Positions 10,901-23,905 of a stretch of 64,000 nucleotides of DNA are shown in pieces. The stretch lies in the NCBI GenBank assembly GCA_035582835.1, contig JAYKAV010002109.1, positions 3,484,930 through 3,548,929 on the forward strand, given 5' to 3'. How positions within the stretch are numbered: the first letter of the stretch is position 1; each line of letters opens with the position of its first letter. The DNA is from Phoebastria nigripes. Lineage: Eukaryota > Chordata > Aves > Procellariiformes > Diomedeidae. The notes below the pieces were generated by a model. That model was given only the letters and a program-made list of their open reading frames with translations. It was not told the DNA's origin and searched no databases. Both the position numbers and the translations under genes were made by a program.

Positions 10901-13900
10901 ATTTCTGTTTGGACTGCAAGTAATTTAAGAATTTGGAGATCAAGAATCTTCAACAGATTTACATAGATTAAGGTTTAATGAATTAATGAATTTAACAACC
11001 TTAATTGACAAAAATTAGTTTAAAAGACACAAGAGAGTGTAGAATTCAGCAAACAATACTTACTAAATCCCACACAAGGGTTCATGCAGGTAGCTTGATT
11101 TAGGGTACGCCATATAATTCAGCATATTTCTATTGTCTTGGCACGTCATTCCAGTATTCATCCTTACCTCAGACCAGCTTTTGAATAGTCAAGATAATTG
11201 GAAGTTTAAAAGCATTTTTTTGACTCTCATAATGCAGACACTGTAGATGTAACAAAGTATCTAATAAGGGAATTCTGGTAATGTATTTAGTGTTGGTACT
11301 GGCAAGTGCATATCATAAATGTATGTATAGATTTCTGGTTGGTGACAACACAAAGTGAAGGCCAAGTAATCAGCTTTAATCTTGAAACTGTTATGCATTT
11401 GAAATTGCAGAACTGTGCATTAATTTGCTCTTTAACAGCATGTAAATAGGACACAATCACCCTTTTACTGAGGAACAGCTAAGCTTAAGCTGCTATTACT
11501 TATAAAGCCCTTCTACATCTTCACAAGAACAGAAGATACTAAAAAAGACACACTTCTAACAACAGACCTGCTAATTACACTGCAGTGCAATAAAATATGA
11601 AGGACATGAGTGAAATATACCCACCTTTATTTTGTCACTGCTCTGTGACAGCGCTGGACACTTGAGACACAGGGTGATCACCAGCCCCCTATTCCAGGAA
11701 ACAGCAGCCTCAGACTCCCAAACTTTGACACTCCTCATGTTCTTGGTCTGAAATTTAAACTACAGTCTTAGTCACAACCAGCATTTAGAAACAGTAATAA
11801 ATATCTCTTCAGAACAATACTATATATAAACATACTGTACATTAAATGATTGAGCACCATCTCCTGCATATAAAAACCCAAACATGCAATATGTGACAAT
11901 ACGTATGAGGTCCTAAAAACATTTCCTAGAATTCTGTTGTCAGGAAACCTTCCTTTCAATGCTAAATGTAAAAAGATTTATTGGCATGTAAATACCATAC
12001 TCAGAAGCACATGGTTCTATGGGATGGGACTTACAAATCTGGAGATGATATGGCAGGTCATTAGATACGGTAGGTAAAATGCATTATCAACTAGTAGAAT
12101 TATTATTTATTTGTCTCAAAAGCAGCCAAAATCTCATCCACGTTTCAAAACAAATAATAGTTACATAATATTTTTTACTTCTCTGTATTATGAAAGATGC
12201 CATATAAATGTGTCTGTGTTGTAAAAGTCCATTTATCATAAGAATTTTGTATTACAAGAATTATATCTTCATTATGTGGAAGAGCTCAACACATTTTATA
12301 ACCTATCACTGAAACCTTACAGCATCTATATGAGTAATAAATTCACTGCATTTTGTAATTTTGAAAATAGATAGGGCAATTTCTCTACCATCAGGCACTG
12401 GACAAGCTAAGTCCTAGGAGATTTCATCTTCATTCCTATTCTCTGGCAACAAGACCCTCAGAACAGAAATAACCATTTCTGTGTATAAATATAAATATTA
12501 TTACTTTAAGTTTCCCTCTCCGACATTTTTCTGTTCCTTTCTCAAAGTGTTTATATGTGATTTACATGAAAGAAAACAGATTTCTGCATATCGACATAGA
12601 GACTGACTATGGATTTGTATAACTTAAGCAGTTCAAATTTCAGATGGAAACTTAAAACTGTGTTTTTAAAGTATCCAAAAAGAAACCATGTTCTTCTTGA
12701 TGTCACAAGAGCATCACTCAGCAAATGCAAAATTAGATAAATAGAAACAGCAGCAGCAGCAGGAAAGGAGTGTTAGCCTCAGGGGAAATTAAAGGAGACG
12801 TGCTATTCTCTAGCTGCACAGATCCTCATTAAAGACACTGAAAAATGCGTTTAAGGACATGTCTCAGTCTGCTACTTTTTCAGTGTCTATGTCTTGCCTG
12901 CTGTTGCTGTTGTTTTTCTAGAGGCCCCAGTGAAAAGTATCCTACAGTTTACAATGCTTTGGGGCCATTTCCTCCTTGGTTCCATTCCTGAGTGAGTAAT
13001 TCTGTCTCAATATGCTGTGAATAAGATTCCATTTTACACATTTTATTTCCCTGGTTTTGTAAGTAGCCACCAAAGAAAAGGAGAGCAGAGTAACAAAGGT
13101 AGGACAATGGGAACCTTCACTCTCATTGTTCAGTAAGGACACAGAGAGTGGCTGAAGGGGCAGGGAAGGAGACAGAAACAAGTCCCAGCCACTCCAGCAA
13201 GAANCTACTGTTAGATCATTTACGTCTTGTAACAGTTTGATGATACGATATTTTTTGCAACTAGAAAATTTGCAAAGGACCTTTCCCCAAAGCTGGCATG
13301 CCATACTGAGACTTTGGTCCATTATGTAAATACTTCAGTCTGATCTGGGCCTGAAGGAGCTGATCAGACAGCTGATACGGTGTTTCACCTACCATTTCAC
13401 AGCCAGAGTCTCCCTTGTGTGGCCTTCGTGGGCTTAGACAGTGGCAAATCTGCCCCTCTGTACTTACTGGGCAATCTCTGCTAACCCCACACCTGTAAGG
13501 TAAAGTAAAAATAAAGATTATTTTCACTACACAAACACAACAGGTAGATATTTTGTGTAGAGAGAATCAAAGGTTCATGTAAAAAAAAATCAGTTTCAAA
13601 TTAAAAAAAAAGGAAAGTAAAAGCATTTCAATATTACTGTGCTTTCATCAAGTAGGAAAGGTCTCAAACTTTCTTAACAGCTGTTTTAGTTGTGTTTCTT
13701 GACGCAGTTTATTGAGCGAATGCGTTCTGAGAGCTTTAAATTGAGATTTATTTGTCCTTTTGCTAATCATGAATCAACCTTCTTTTAGATCAATTAACTA
13801 AATCACTTTGGAGGCAGCTCAATGCATTCTTTATGGATGAAAACCTTTGTTCTTTATTGCCCATAATATCTCTCCACCCCAATAAATACAATTAATAACC

Positions 13901-14340
13901 TACTTGTTCACTAGTGTTTGTAACTTCCAATGTTTCACAGCAATTCATTTCTTATGACTTGCTAACAAAAATAGATTTGAGTAAAACATCAATATTAATA
14001 TGTGCTTACGTTCTCCCTTCTGTTCTTTCAAAAGTACTTAGTTTTCACAAAGAACTTTATAATGGTATTACTCATGTCACTATAAAACCTCAATGATTTT
14101 TTAAAAAACTCTTTACAAGTAAAAATATGTAACTACTGCAATACATACCACTGGTTCTTTTTTCACGTAGTATACATAAAACCAAAATAAATTTTAAGTT
14201 TCCACTCTGAAATTCCCAACTAGAAAACCCATTTAATTACAGTACTTATTAGCACAGGAAAGTATCTGCTCCTAATTTCTTCCGCAGTTTCAGCAGGACA
14301 GGGCCCTTGATATATTACATTTCCTGTAATAGTACCTATA
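5000..14340. other. AT-rich non-coding stretch
   Basis: No gene, known repeat or RNA gene is recognised. Composition is AT-rich with frequent homopolymer runs. ORFs reach at most about 89 codons (for example 10600-10869, overlapped by an opposing frame) and show no motif. A short CAG run is at 12750-12763, and isolated single N calls occur. It could be intron or intergenic DNA. Confidence 0.65.
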
Positions 14341-14600
14341 TCCTTCCTGTTGTTAAAAATCATCCCGAGATGGTAATTATTCTAGCTGAGGGCCAGGGAT
14401 TCAATAACAGCTGAGACAAACCACGGCCTGCCAAGAATTGGACTGCTTTGCTCAGAGTGCATTTGAGTCAATTTACATTTAATGAAACAGGCCAAAGGCT
14501 CTCTGGCTATCTCAAAATGGGATCCAGCAGCCCCACGATCCGTGCTGTCATGTTAGCTCAGTTTTGAACTTGTGAGCCCAAATCTCTCATTGCACATACT
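14341..14600. other. Candidate conserved non-coding element (tentative)
   Basis: This block has balanced, non-repetitive composition unlike the AT-rich, homopolymer-rich flanks, and it directly precedes the GC-rich block. It contains TAAT-type and AATTAT motifs and a CAGCTG E-box near 14410. It has no sustained ORF and does not resemble a repeat I know. The call rests on texture alone and would need cross-species alignment. Confidence 0.2.
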
Positions 14601-15190
14601 GTGTTGATTTGTACGTGAGTTTGATTCCGGGAGGGAGCCAACCCTGCACTGGCAGTGAAGCTGTGGCTGTTAATGAGGCCAGCTCACTGTCCTGCCCCGC
14701 GAGCCCATGCCTCCCAAACCACAGCTTCGGTCGTTTCCCCCAGGCTCTGAGTGAACCTGCCCCACGCCATTCCCAGCATTTCTGTACGATGCTGGGCAGA
14801 GCAGAGCCCCTGTCCCGCTGCGGGGAGCCTTGCTGGCCCCAGCCGCTCTGGCAGCTCCTCGGACAGGGCACTGTGCCTTGGCGGTGTCACACAGAGACAG
14901 GTCCTGCAGCTCTGTCAGGACTGATGTCTGCTGTGTGTATGGGCAGCACAGCAGGCAGGGAACGGAGGGCTGAGTTTCTTAGTTTATCAAGGCTCATGGC
15001 CTTTTTTTTGGAGGCTCGGTTTGCGGCATGTCAGACATGAAGCCGCCGACGGCTGAAGATACAGGCACGTTTCTCAGCGACAGGCACTCCAGAAAGCCTC
15101 ACTCACCCTCTAACACCTTCAGCAAAACTCCAGGCAGCAGGTGCTGACGCTGCCAGGAACACGTGCGAGGTCTGACGGCGACGTGGAAGG
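14601..15190. other. GC-rich block of unknown origin
   Basis: This ~590-bp segment is clearly richer in G+C and CpG than its surroundings and ends where the LTR at 15191 begins. Several frames stay open here (for example 14609-15040 on +), which GC-rich DNA with few stops would explain; the translations match nothing I recognise. It might be an older retroelement fragment, a CpG-island remnant or a locally GC-biased region. I see no internal repeat or TATA box. Confidence 0.5.
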
Positions 15191-15731
15191 TGGTATTGGG
15201 TCTAGGGGTCCGGTTTTGGCAGGGTGGGGTGCTGCAGGCTCCCCCCCTGCAGGCCTTTTGTGAGGAGAGGTCAGGGGCTGTCCCGTGCCAGACACAGCCA
15301 GTTCCAGCTGGCTCCAGCCAGCTCTGCAAGGGCCCCTCCGCACGCAGGCCACAGCTGCTTCAGTGAAGCTGGTGGTGCCTCTGGGAAAGTGTATTTGAGG
15401 AAGGATGAAACGCTGCCTGGCAGNGAGGTGTGAGGGAGAAAGCGTGAGAAACGGCCCTGGGAACAGCAAGGCCAGGGGAGAAGGAGGTACTCCATGCCCG
15501 GAGCAGAGATTCCCCTGCAGCCCACGGAGAGACCACGGAGGGGCAGCTAGTTCCCTGCACCCACGGAGAGGACTTGTTTTGCCCGTGACAGTCATTGGTA
15601 AGTGATCTCCTCGTCTTTATCTTGACCCACGAGCTTTTTCATGGTATTTTCTCCCTCTGTGCTGTTGAGAAGGGGGTGTGTGAGAGCACCTGGGTGGGCA
15701 TCTGGCAGCCGGCCAAGCACAACCCACCACA
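15191..15731 (+). mobile_element. Solo-LTR-like ERV insertion, different family from the other two
   Basis: This 541-bp segment starts TGGTATTGGG and ends CAACCCACCACA. The flanking 4-mers, AAGG at 15187-15190 and AAGG at 15732-15735, are identical; a 5-bp reading would have one mismatch. Sequence landmarks match a common avian LTR family as I remember it: a GGTTTTGGCAGGG-like start, the GTGCCTCTGGGA...TATTTGAGG TATA-like region (about 15373-15395), CCCGGAGCAGAGATTCCCCT near 15497, and the CTTGACCCACGAGC...TTTCTCCCTCTGTGCTGTTGAG tail. It contains a GGTAAGTGA splice-donor-like site at 15598. No internal proviral sequence or second LTR is seen, so it is most simply a solo LTR, with the repeat section reduced compared with longer copies. 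One N at 15424. Confidence 0.8.
15511..15573 (+). repeat. Short 40-bp tandem duplication inside the LTR
   Basis: TCCCCTGCAGCCCACGGAGA at 15511 is echoed 40 bases later by TTCCCTGCACCCACGGAGAG at 15551, one full and one partial unit. Its GGAGCAG and CTGCAG-CCCACGG words resemble the repeat units at 4168-4600 in the other ERV insertion. Confidence 0.6.
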
Positions 15732-16843
15732 AAGGAGAATCTAAAAATTCACACTATGCTTGTTCCATCGTGGAGGATGATCAGGAGTCTAAGAGAGTAC
15801 ACGGACTACATGGCGCAAAAGCCTCTCTGCCGTGATGTGACCAAGGCCTGCTGGCTGGTGCGACAGTGGTACCCTCTACACCATCACCAAGTGGGGATGG
15901 TGGAGCATCTCTTCCTGGTACATCTGCCATTTTCACCAGTGCAGGAGCCTCCCAGATATCCTTCACTCAACTTGTCAACAAGAGACAGCACACTCGTGCA
16001 GTAAACTCACTGTGGATCAAGAACAGCCAACGTATTTGGATTTGTTCTATAAATCTCATTGCAGAGGGATGGGCTGACTGTGGTAGACTATGTGACAGCT
16101 AGCAAGTCCAATTTATTTCATTCCTGCCAAAATGCTGTGCAAATGTGGCTTGGCCTGTCAGCTGCCGCAGGTAAAGGACTAGAAAAATAAGGTAGATCCA
16201 GTGCAGCATGAAACAGAAAAACTGCTCCCTTCAAATATTGCTAAGATTATTTTGCCAGGCTAAGTGTTCATATACATTACTCCACATCTTCATCACTGCC
16301 CAAATTCTTTCTTCATTTGACGTTAAATGCCTTTCTTATGATCCTTACTAAGGTTGCACTGAAAACTGAAGTGAATGTGGATGGTTATTTTATTGATTTT
16401 TTTTAGGAATAAAACTATTGTTTCCATTTCAAATAACCACACTCTGAGGGCTCAATAATAATTTTTTGTTAAAAATCTTCCAGGTTGGAAAAAGGTATGA
16501 TTCTAGTTCTCCATTCTACTAGTGAAATGAAAATAGAAGGTTATATGTTTGTTTCACAAAATTTTATGGGATTTTTTAGATTCCCATGGCATTTGAAAAC
16601 AAGATTATTCATCAAAATAGACGTACAACACATTTTATTTCTTATGACAAAACAACGTGCTAAAAATATCAGCACACATTAAACAGCAATACTCAAAAGA
16701 TATTGGTAGGGTTCAAAACAAAATTGCCTACATATGCCTGGGAAGAACAGACTACAAAACTGTTCCTATGCATAATCTAACTGCATGTTAAAACTGCTGT
16801 GAATTAAAATCTGAATGAAAAAGTAGTTGAGAGGTTTTTCCTA

Positions 16844-16896
16844 CATCATCATAATAATAATAACAATAACAATAACAACAACAATAATAATAATAT
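16844..16896. repeat. AAT/AAC trinucleotide microsatellite
   Basis: About 53 bp of interrupted trinucleotide repeat: a CAT start, then AAT units, then AAC units, then AAT again. The alternation suggests an originally pure AAT array with substitutions that themselves expanded. On the other strand it gives a meaningless polytyrosine/cysteine run. Confidence 0.9.
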
Positions 16897-19800
16897 AGGG
16901 TAGCGTTGGAAAACCAGCCCATGCATGGAACTCTCCCTATTGGCTCCATTGAGACATCTGCATGAATAAAGAATTGTACTTTTTTCAGATATTCTTTGTC
17001 GTCTCCCTTTCCCAAAGCTATAGGGCTCTGGAGATTACTAACTTTTCCAGTTAATTAACCTAATTCATCATGCAATTTTTATGTCAAATGTTACACTATT
17101 CTTAACTCCCATTTCAAAGACTCATCCAGGAATATATTAATTTTCTCATTTAACTTGTGTATTTTACTGTTTTAGTATTTCTTGGTATTCTTAGGATTAT
17201 TTTTTCATATGGCTAAAACATTAACTCTCTCTAAGAAATATCAAATAACAGAGATCACTTTACTGATTCCCGTAGGAACAAAGAAGCTTGTATATATTTA
17301 TGCACTGGTCAATGCCCCAGGTTGTATTTAATGTTGGCCTTTATTGTCTTGTGTACAGAGTTCTACCCAACATCAATGAAACATTTTCCTCAATTTTTTT
17401 TTTAATCAATAATGATAAAATCAGTCCATTTAATGTAAATATCCTACTTTAATGTAAACCCTTAATAAAACACTATAATCAACAGAAATACAATAGGATT
17501 ATTACATTTTTTAAATTTCAATTTGAATTTGTCTATTTACTTCAGTAGCTTTGCTTGAAAATGGATCATATCTATTTATTTAAATATAATTTAAAGAATC
17601 TTTTCTGCCTGAGATAGATTTTAGTGTTTTTATTATCATTAAGGGTATAATCTCAAGCTAACTGCACTGTGTACTGCTTAGCTGAAAAATACTGAAAGAA
17701 GTACTGGAAAACAAAACATGCATCTCTTGCTTCATTGCTTTGTACAAACACTACAGAAAGAAATATCAAAGGTAACGTAAGATGGATTTCAAACTGATCA
17801 TGCAATCGGAAAGTTCCGGAGTATTCTGTAAACTTTTAAGATGGCTCTGGGGCACCACTGCAGAACTAAGATAAAAGAACAGAGATGATTATCTATTCTC
17901 CTAAAAGAATACTCTACCTGTAAGATGTCAGAAGGTTTTTGACCATGATCGCTATTTTGCAGCTTAGATGTCTATCAATAGTAGATAAAACATTTTTGTT
18001 TTAAATGAAGCTTTCTTCTTTTGTTTTTCTTGTCAAACTTCTTTTTAACTCTATTGGTACTTACACCATTGATACAAATTGTATTTGCATTCAGTAGTTC
18101 TTAATTTGTTTTGCTGAAAAACTCCAGGAAGTACTCATTTATTAACTTCTCTTACCAAAAGCACTCCTTTTCTAAATATTATTTTCTTTTTTCTACATCT
18201 CTTTTTTTCCTTCTTAGATAATTTCTCTAAAATACAAACCAGGGAATCTCTGGGCAGATATTTCACTGAGTAGACTGGACAGTAGTTGAAAGCATGAATC
18301 TTTTGTGAGTAAGAACGATATATAGGTCCATCTGGTGATGTAGCGGTATTAAATACTGTGGTACCACATGTTCAGTCCTAAGAGAGCTTTCTAGGTTATA
18401 AACTTGAGCATGATAAAAGGACAATGTTCTCAGACTCAAGGAGGAATTTTCTTCTTCGCTGAAGACCTACCTCCTAGTTAGGCAGTCTTGTGATACCTGT
18501 CTGCTGGAAAATTTGCCTTTTCACCTGCTTCTAATTGACTGCTTCACACTGAACAGAAGCGGCAGGGAGCTCCCGAAGGGAGGTAAGGTGGGCAGTGCTG
18601 TCTGGCTGTTGATGGAGGCTAACAGAGAGCCTACATCTCTCTGTAGGCACCTTTCCTAGAATTTTTAATGCTGAGAGGAGATAGTTCTATTTGCAGGAAA
18701 ATAGTTCTGGAGAGAGAAGCAGAGTTTAATCATCCTTTAATCTGTGAATCTCATAATTGTTTACAGTAAGTTTTCTGTCTGTGACAAACCCCAAGAGTAT
18801 GGCACTGTCACTTAAATTGTATTGAAAGCTGTGCACAAGGCTATTTACAGGGATTTTTTTAATTCAGATCATTATGACCTAATGATCAAGCCATTACAGC
18901 AAAGTGCTAAAAGCAGAGACATACCAACAGTAAATATAACTTGCATCTACGCCAGATTTGGTTATCTCCTGCATTCTATGTTATTGCTACAGAGAGCAAT
19001 AATGTGATTCATCTGATTAGAGCCGCTAACAAAATTCTCAACATCAAAACTGATGAAGTCAGTGAAAGCTGTGCCAGGATTTTACCTACTGTATTCAGCA
19101 CATTGTCTTTGCATTTTTACACAATGCAGGATGTAGTAGCTGCTTTTTAACCTTATGTTTTTAAAAATCAAGCAAGCCCCTTTTTAGCAAAATGTATTTG
19201 GATTTACAGAAGTTTCAGTCTGAGTCTCTTCTCTACTTGGAAAATAAATTTCCTGTTACTATTTCATAAATCTATATAAAAAGTTTGAAAAGAAATTGTA
19301 TACCTTGAACTACAGTGGCTGGATTCAATGTGTTTATAGGTTAAAGCTCCATTAGGGAACCAAGCACAGAAACATTAGATGGAGATTTTTATTTTTATTT
19401 GTACTTATTTTTTTATTTCGGTATCTTACAATTAAATGACTTGTTCAACCACATCAACAATTACAAAACATCAGATATCTGTGGTTTTATTGTCAGTCAC
19501 CCACTGTTTTCCTGCTTGTGGAAGTCTCTTGGCTCTGACACTGATAAATACCACAGAATAAACTGTTTCTATATTTAAATCTATAAGCACTACATGGTTA
19601 GCAACAACTGTTACAAGTATTGATTTTATCTTCCTCAGTTCAGGATAGTAATTCCATTTTCTGATTCAACTTTGCTCAAACATTAAATTAGAAGATGTAG
19701 AAATGTAACCCATTGTTGAAAAGTAATTTGGTATGTTTTTAGGCTTTTTTTTTCATTTGAGAACTATTAGTAGTATAACAACTTCTTCATTAGTGCTTGT

Positions 19801-21790
19801 AAATCAGCAACCACTCTGAAAAGCAACATACTCCTATGATGGAAACAAAACCAAGAGATTAAGATTAAACTACTTCCATGTCAGCCCTCTAATTGAATTG
19901 AAATTGGAAGATATGTAGCAAAAGTTAAAAAGAAAAGCAAATGAACAAACAAATATGGGTTCAATTTATTGCATAGCCTATGTGACAGCATTACTGAAAC
20001 CTAGCCTGCAATTTTCAGTATTTCTGTTTGCAGATCCTTAGTGACCTATCTGCCTTAGCCTCAAAACCAGCAACTGCTTTACAGTTGGATATTAAAGATA
20101 CTCCTTTAAAACAAGCAGAAATGGAAAATTTCTCTGTGCTCTGCGTGACCTAAGTGCGATCATGACCTCATACTTGAGGTGCAATAAAGAGAGCCCTACA
20201 TTTATCAATGATCCTATTCTAGGAGGAAGCAGGAGCCTCAGAGCAGCCCAGCTCTCCTCTGAGAAGCAACAGAATTTTGCTTTCAGTTGCTTTTACACCC
20301 TTTGTATTAACTTACAAGTGCATTTCTTACTGTTAGCCTTGAAATCCTAAATTGGGACCATGGAATTGAGCTGGATTGTTTTCTAGTAAAACGTGGCAAA
20401 TTTGTATATTTATAGCCATGCAATCTTCTTGTTTTAAGTGTTGGTACAATTGCACCTTGGGTCAATTTCATTGATAAAACTGAAGGAATAGATTATACAT
20501 CTGTTTTATAACACTGGGATTAGTAAGAATTTTAATATTATTTGTATATACATCATTAGTATAAGCAAATGATACCAGGAACCATAAGAGCTATAGATCT
20601 GCTAAGAAAAAGGTGAAAAAGGGCTGACTGTTTGTTCCTCATGACAGAAGTGCTTACAGTTTTACCAATGAAAAGTCAAAAATAAAGAAACTCACAGCCC
20701 TCACTTAAAAATAGCTGTTTCCTATATTTTAATTCTCTACTCAGATGTGTTTTCCCAATCATAATATATTTTAAAATTCAATTATACTCTCAAGTTAAGT
20801 TAGATATTGGTCTGTATCTAAGTCTTCTCCTAGTAAAAACATGTATATATCATGCCTTACTATTTCAACTCATTAACATAAGCTCACTTGGTTAGCATGT
20901 TAATTTGGGCAGTCCAAAACTACTGACAGACCTTCAAAATTGATTTGTATGTGGTGCAATGATCAGTTCTTACATCAGACACCTTTCACAACTGGATGAA
21001 ACTGTGTAATTGTGTGAAGCTCCTAGAGGAGAGAAATTGGTATCTAAATAAGATTGTGGCAGAATGAACAGCTCTTGAAAGCGAAGGAATGGGAGCCAAG
21101 ATTCCCACTTTTGTCACGAACACAGTCTGTGACTTTAAGCTCCTAAAAATTATTTACCGTAATTGTATGTCAGCAGAACTTTGAGATCTTTGAGTAAAAG
21201 ATGCTCTAAAAGTGCAGCTCTTGGAACCAATATAGAAAAGGGCTGTTGCAATAAATATCTTACAAGACATAACCAAATATTTCCAACTAATGGTGATGTA
21301 TTGATAGATTTGGAAATATTTATGGTAATCAGAAAAAGCATTCTTCTAATCCTAATGTGAAGATAGTATTTCCAGTTTAAGTACCATAGACCACATTCAT
21401 ATATGCCCTTAAATGACAATGAGCAATCTAAAAGCTTATTACCCTACAGCAGTGATGTCTTTAATTTTAATAAAAATATAACTGTGACATGCCTGACCTT
21501 ATAAATAATACTGATGTAATAATTTTAAATATTATTTGAATGTCATAGTGGTAATAGCAGCCTAACTGGACTCATAACTAATACAAACTATGAAATTCTG
21601 CTATTTTACAGTCCCTGGAAGAATACTAGCAGAAAGAGGAAGGAAAGTGTCCTCTTTGACCCTACCTCAACACCAGCCTATGACAAATTAAGACTGTAAA
21701 ATGTTTAAATAACGTATAAGGTACACATAGTCCTTCTCCAAAACTAAGAGGAGAAAAATTAACTTTTCTGCATTGTGAATCCACAATTAT

Positions 21791-21810
21791 ATGTTATGTT
21801 ATGTTATGTT
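21791..21810. repeat. ATGTT pentanucleotide repeat, four copies
   Basis: Four perfect ATGTT units follow one another, then AAGG. A minor microsatellite with no evident role. Confidence 0.9.
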
Positions 21811-23699
21811 AAGGAATTGACATGTGCTCCCATTGACTTTAGTAATACAGAATCCCTACTTCAGCCAAGTAATTTGTAACTCTCTTTATTAATAATGACA
21901 ACTGACAGTGTATCAGCTCCATTGCAATAAGAATCACTGGTTGCTCACAGAAACTCAGTGCTTATAAAACCTCTGACAGAAATCCACTTATTCTGCACAC
22001 TACTATCTTGTGCTTGCTCCTTTCTCTCATTAACCATACTCCCTTCTCTGCTTCAAACATGATTTCTTCTTTTCAGGGGCTTGTCTTATTTGAATACAGA
22101 AATGGTATAAAGAAAGAGAAAAAGACTCAAATATCAACTCCGTCAAAATCTCTATATGCAAATCTCATATGTTGTAGGTTTTAGTAAGATGAAAAAAAGA
22201 AGTTTCCTTAGTTTGCATTCACTTTTCATTAATCAGGTCCTAGAACATCCCTATTTGCAATAACCATACATTCTGGGAAAAAAAAAACCAAACCACAACC
22301 TGTCTGGTAGCGTTCATGGAACTCCATACTGGCTTTTATATTCACTGTAAAATCCAGTTTACATCTCCTTTCAGACAGCAACAGAATGAAAAAAAAGAAG
22401 CAAATAAGTAACATGTCTGAGAAATGAAAAGGTAAAGGCATTCTACATGTTCAAACTTAGAAGAATGAAAGAGATATAGCCTGTCTGACGCATTGCATTT
22501 TAAAGACTATGGGAGAATAGCAGCAATGAAAGGTAATAAATTAGGAAAGATGTATTTTCATTAGTGTATGACACATACTTGTTGTTTGACAAAGAGTTTG
22601 ACAATATAACAGGTTGTAAGGATGTATGGTAAATGTTTCAAAGAATTCAGGGTACTGCACTTAGGAATCATAAAAAGGATTACTATCTGACACACTTTGT
22701 CCCACCCTTAAGGACATAATTTACTACGCTGCATTTGCAGATATGGTTTGCATCACAGGTCTACAGTCTCTTCCTCTTTCTTTTTGTTAATGTGCATAGC
22801 ATTATCTAATAATAAAACCAGTTGCACATCTATTGACCATACTAGTGCAAATGAGACACTCAGATGTCTCCAAACATCCTTGATGTTCCTGATCCAGGAT
22901 CTTGGTATACGGACATCCTACATGGCACTAGGTAAGGTTGATTTGGGTTTATCAGTTCAGGCTCTGAGCTGCAAAAATCCAGTTATATTATTTCCATACC
23001 ATAAAGCATTTTGGTTGTGCTTTATGAATAAACACATAATAATTCCTCTGTACCTTCAATAATTCGGAGTTCTAAAGAACCAGTATAGGTAGGGTCCAGA
23101 AAAGGGTCAGTAAGGACACTATGGCTTTGCCTTTGCTGCTAATGAGATACACACATGTTTTTCCCCCCAGTGATTTAACTAATACCTAACAGTATGTCAC
23201 TGCTAAATCCTAGTGAAAACATCAGTATTTTTTGCCTCTGTACAGAGTCAAAGTCAGCATTGTCCTTGCTTAAGTTACCTCACGTTTAAGCTACTGTTTC
23301 TCCTTAATATTTACTTGTGTATTTTATATTTAAAGAACAGCTTTCTGTAAACAGTCATAGCAAAGCTCACCTATCTAAAACCAGAAGATGAGATAGAAAC
23401 TTATTTTACTCAAATCATCTTTAATATGAAGATATTTGAACACTGTTGATTTTCTCAAGTAAATTGCTTGAGAGGAATTACATAAAAAAGTACCAAAGGT
23501 TCTTTAAGTACTCAGGCTTAAAATTTGACTTTTCAATTAGCATGACAATAGTGTCAGTGTTAATAATCACTAACCAGAATTAAAGAGGACATCCTGAGGC
23601 TCTGGGAAAACAAATGTCTTGATGCATAAGAGTTTCAAGTATAGCACATACACATCTAAAAAAATCAAAAATAAACAAAAAAGAAAAAAAAAAATGCCT

Positions 23700-23905
23700 G
23701 AAATAGACAGGTTTTTTCAAACACTTTTGTCTAGCCTTTTACATCGATTATCCACTTTTCTTTTTCTTCTTTCTAAACCATTATCTATCTTCCTTCCATT
23801 ACCTATTCTTCCTCTTTCCTCACTGACTTGGTGGCCTAACTCCCTTCTTTTTCATTCAGTCACCATCTCCTTGGTGTCTGGGTTTTTTTCACTTTAAGAT
23901 TGTCC
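23700..23905. repeat. Pyrimidine-rich low-complexity tract
   Basis: About 200 bp is strongly biased to T and C on the + strand, directly after a run of A at 23670-23693. It produces a stop-poor but low-complexity + frame (Leu/Ser/Phe-rich), which I do not call a gene. Confidence 0.6.

Noticed and set aside
15119..15595. 158-codon minus-strand ORF across the LTR
   Set aside because: The stop-poor frame comes from GC-rich LTR sequence. It spans the LTR boundary and an N, and shows no protein motif.
18622..18645. GCCTACA/TGTAGGC hairpin with six-base loop
   Set aside because: The perfect stem is only seven base pairs and decays immediately outside it. It is too short to support a microRNA or other structured RNA.
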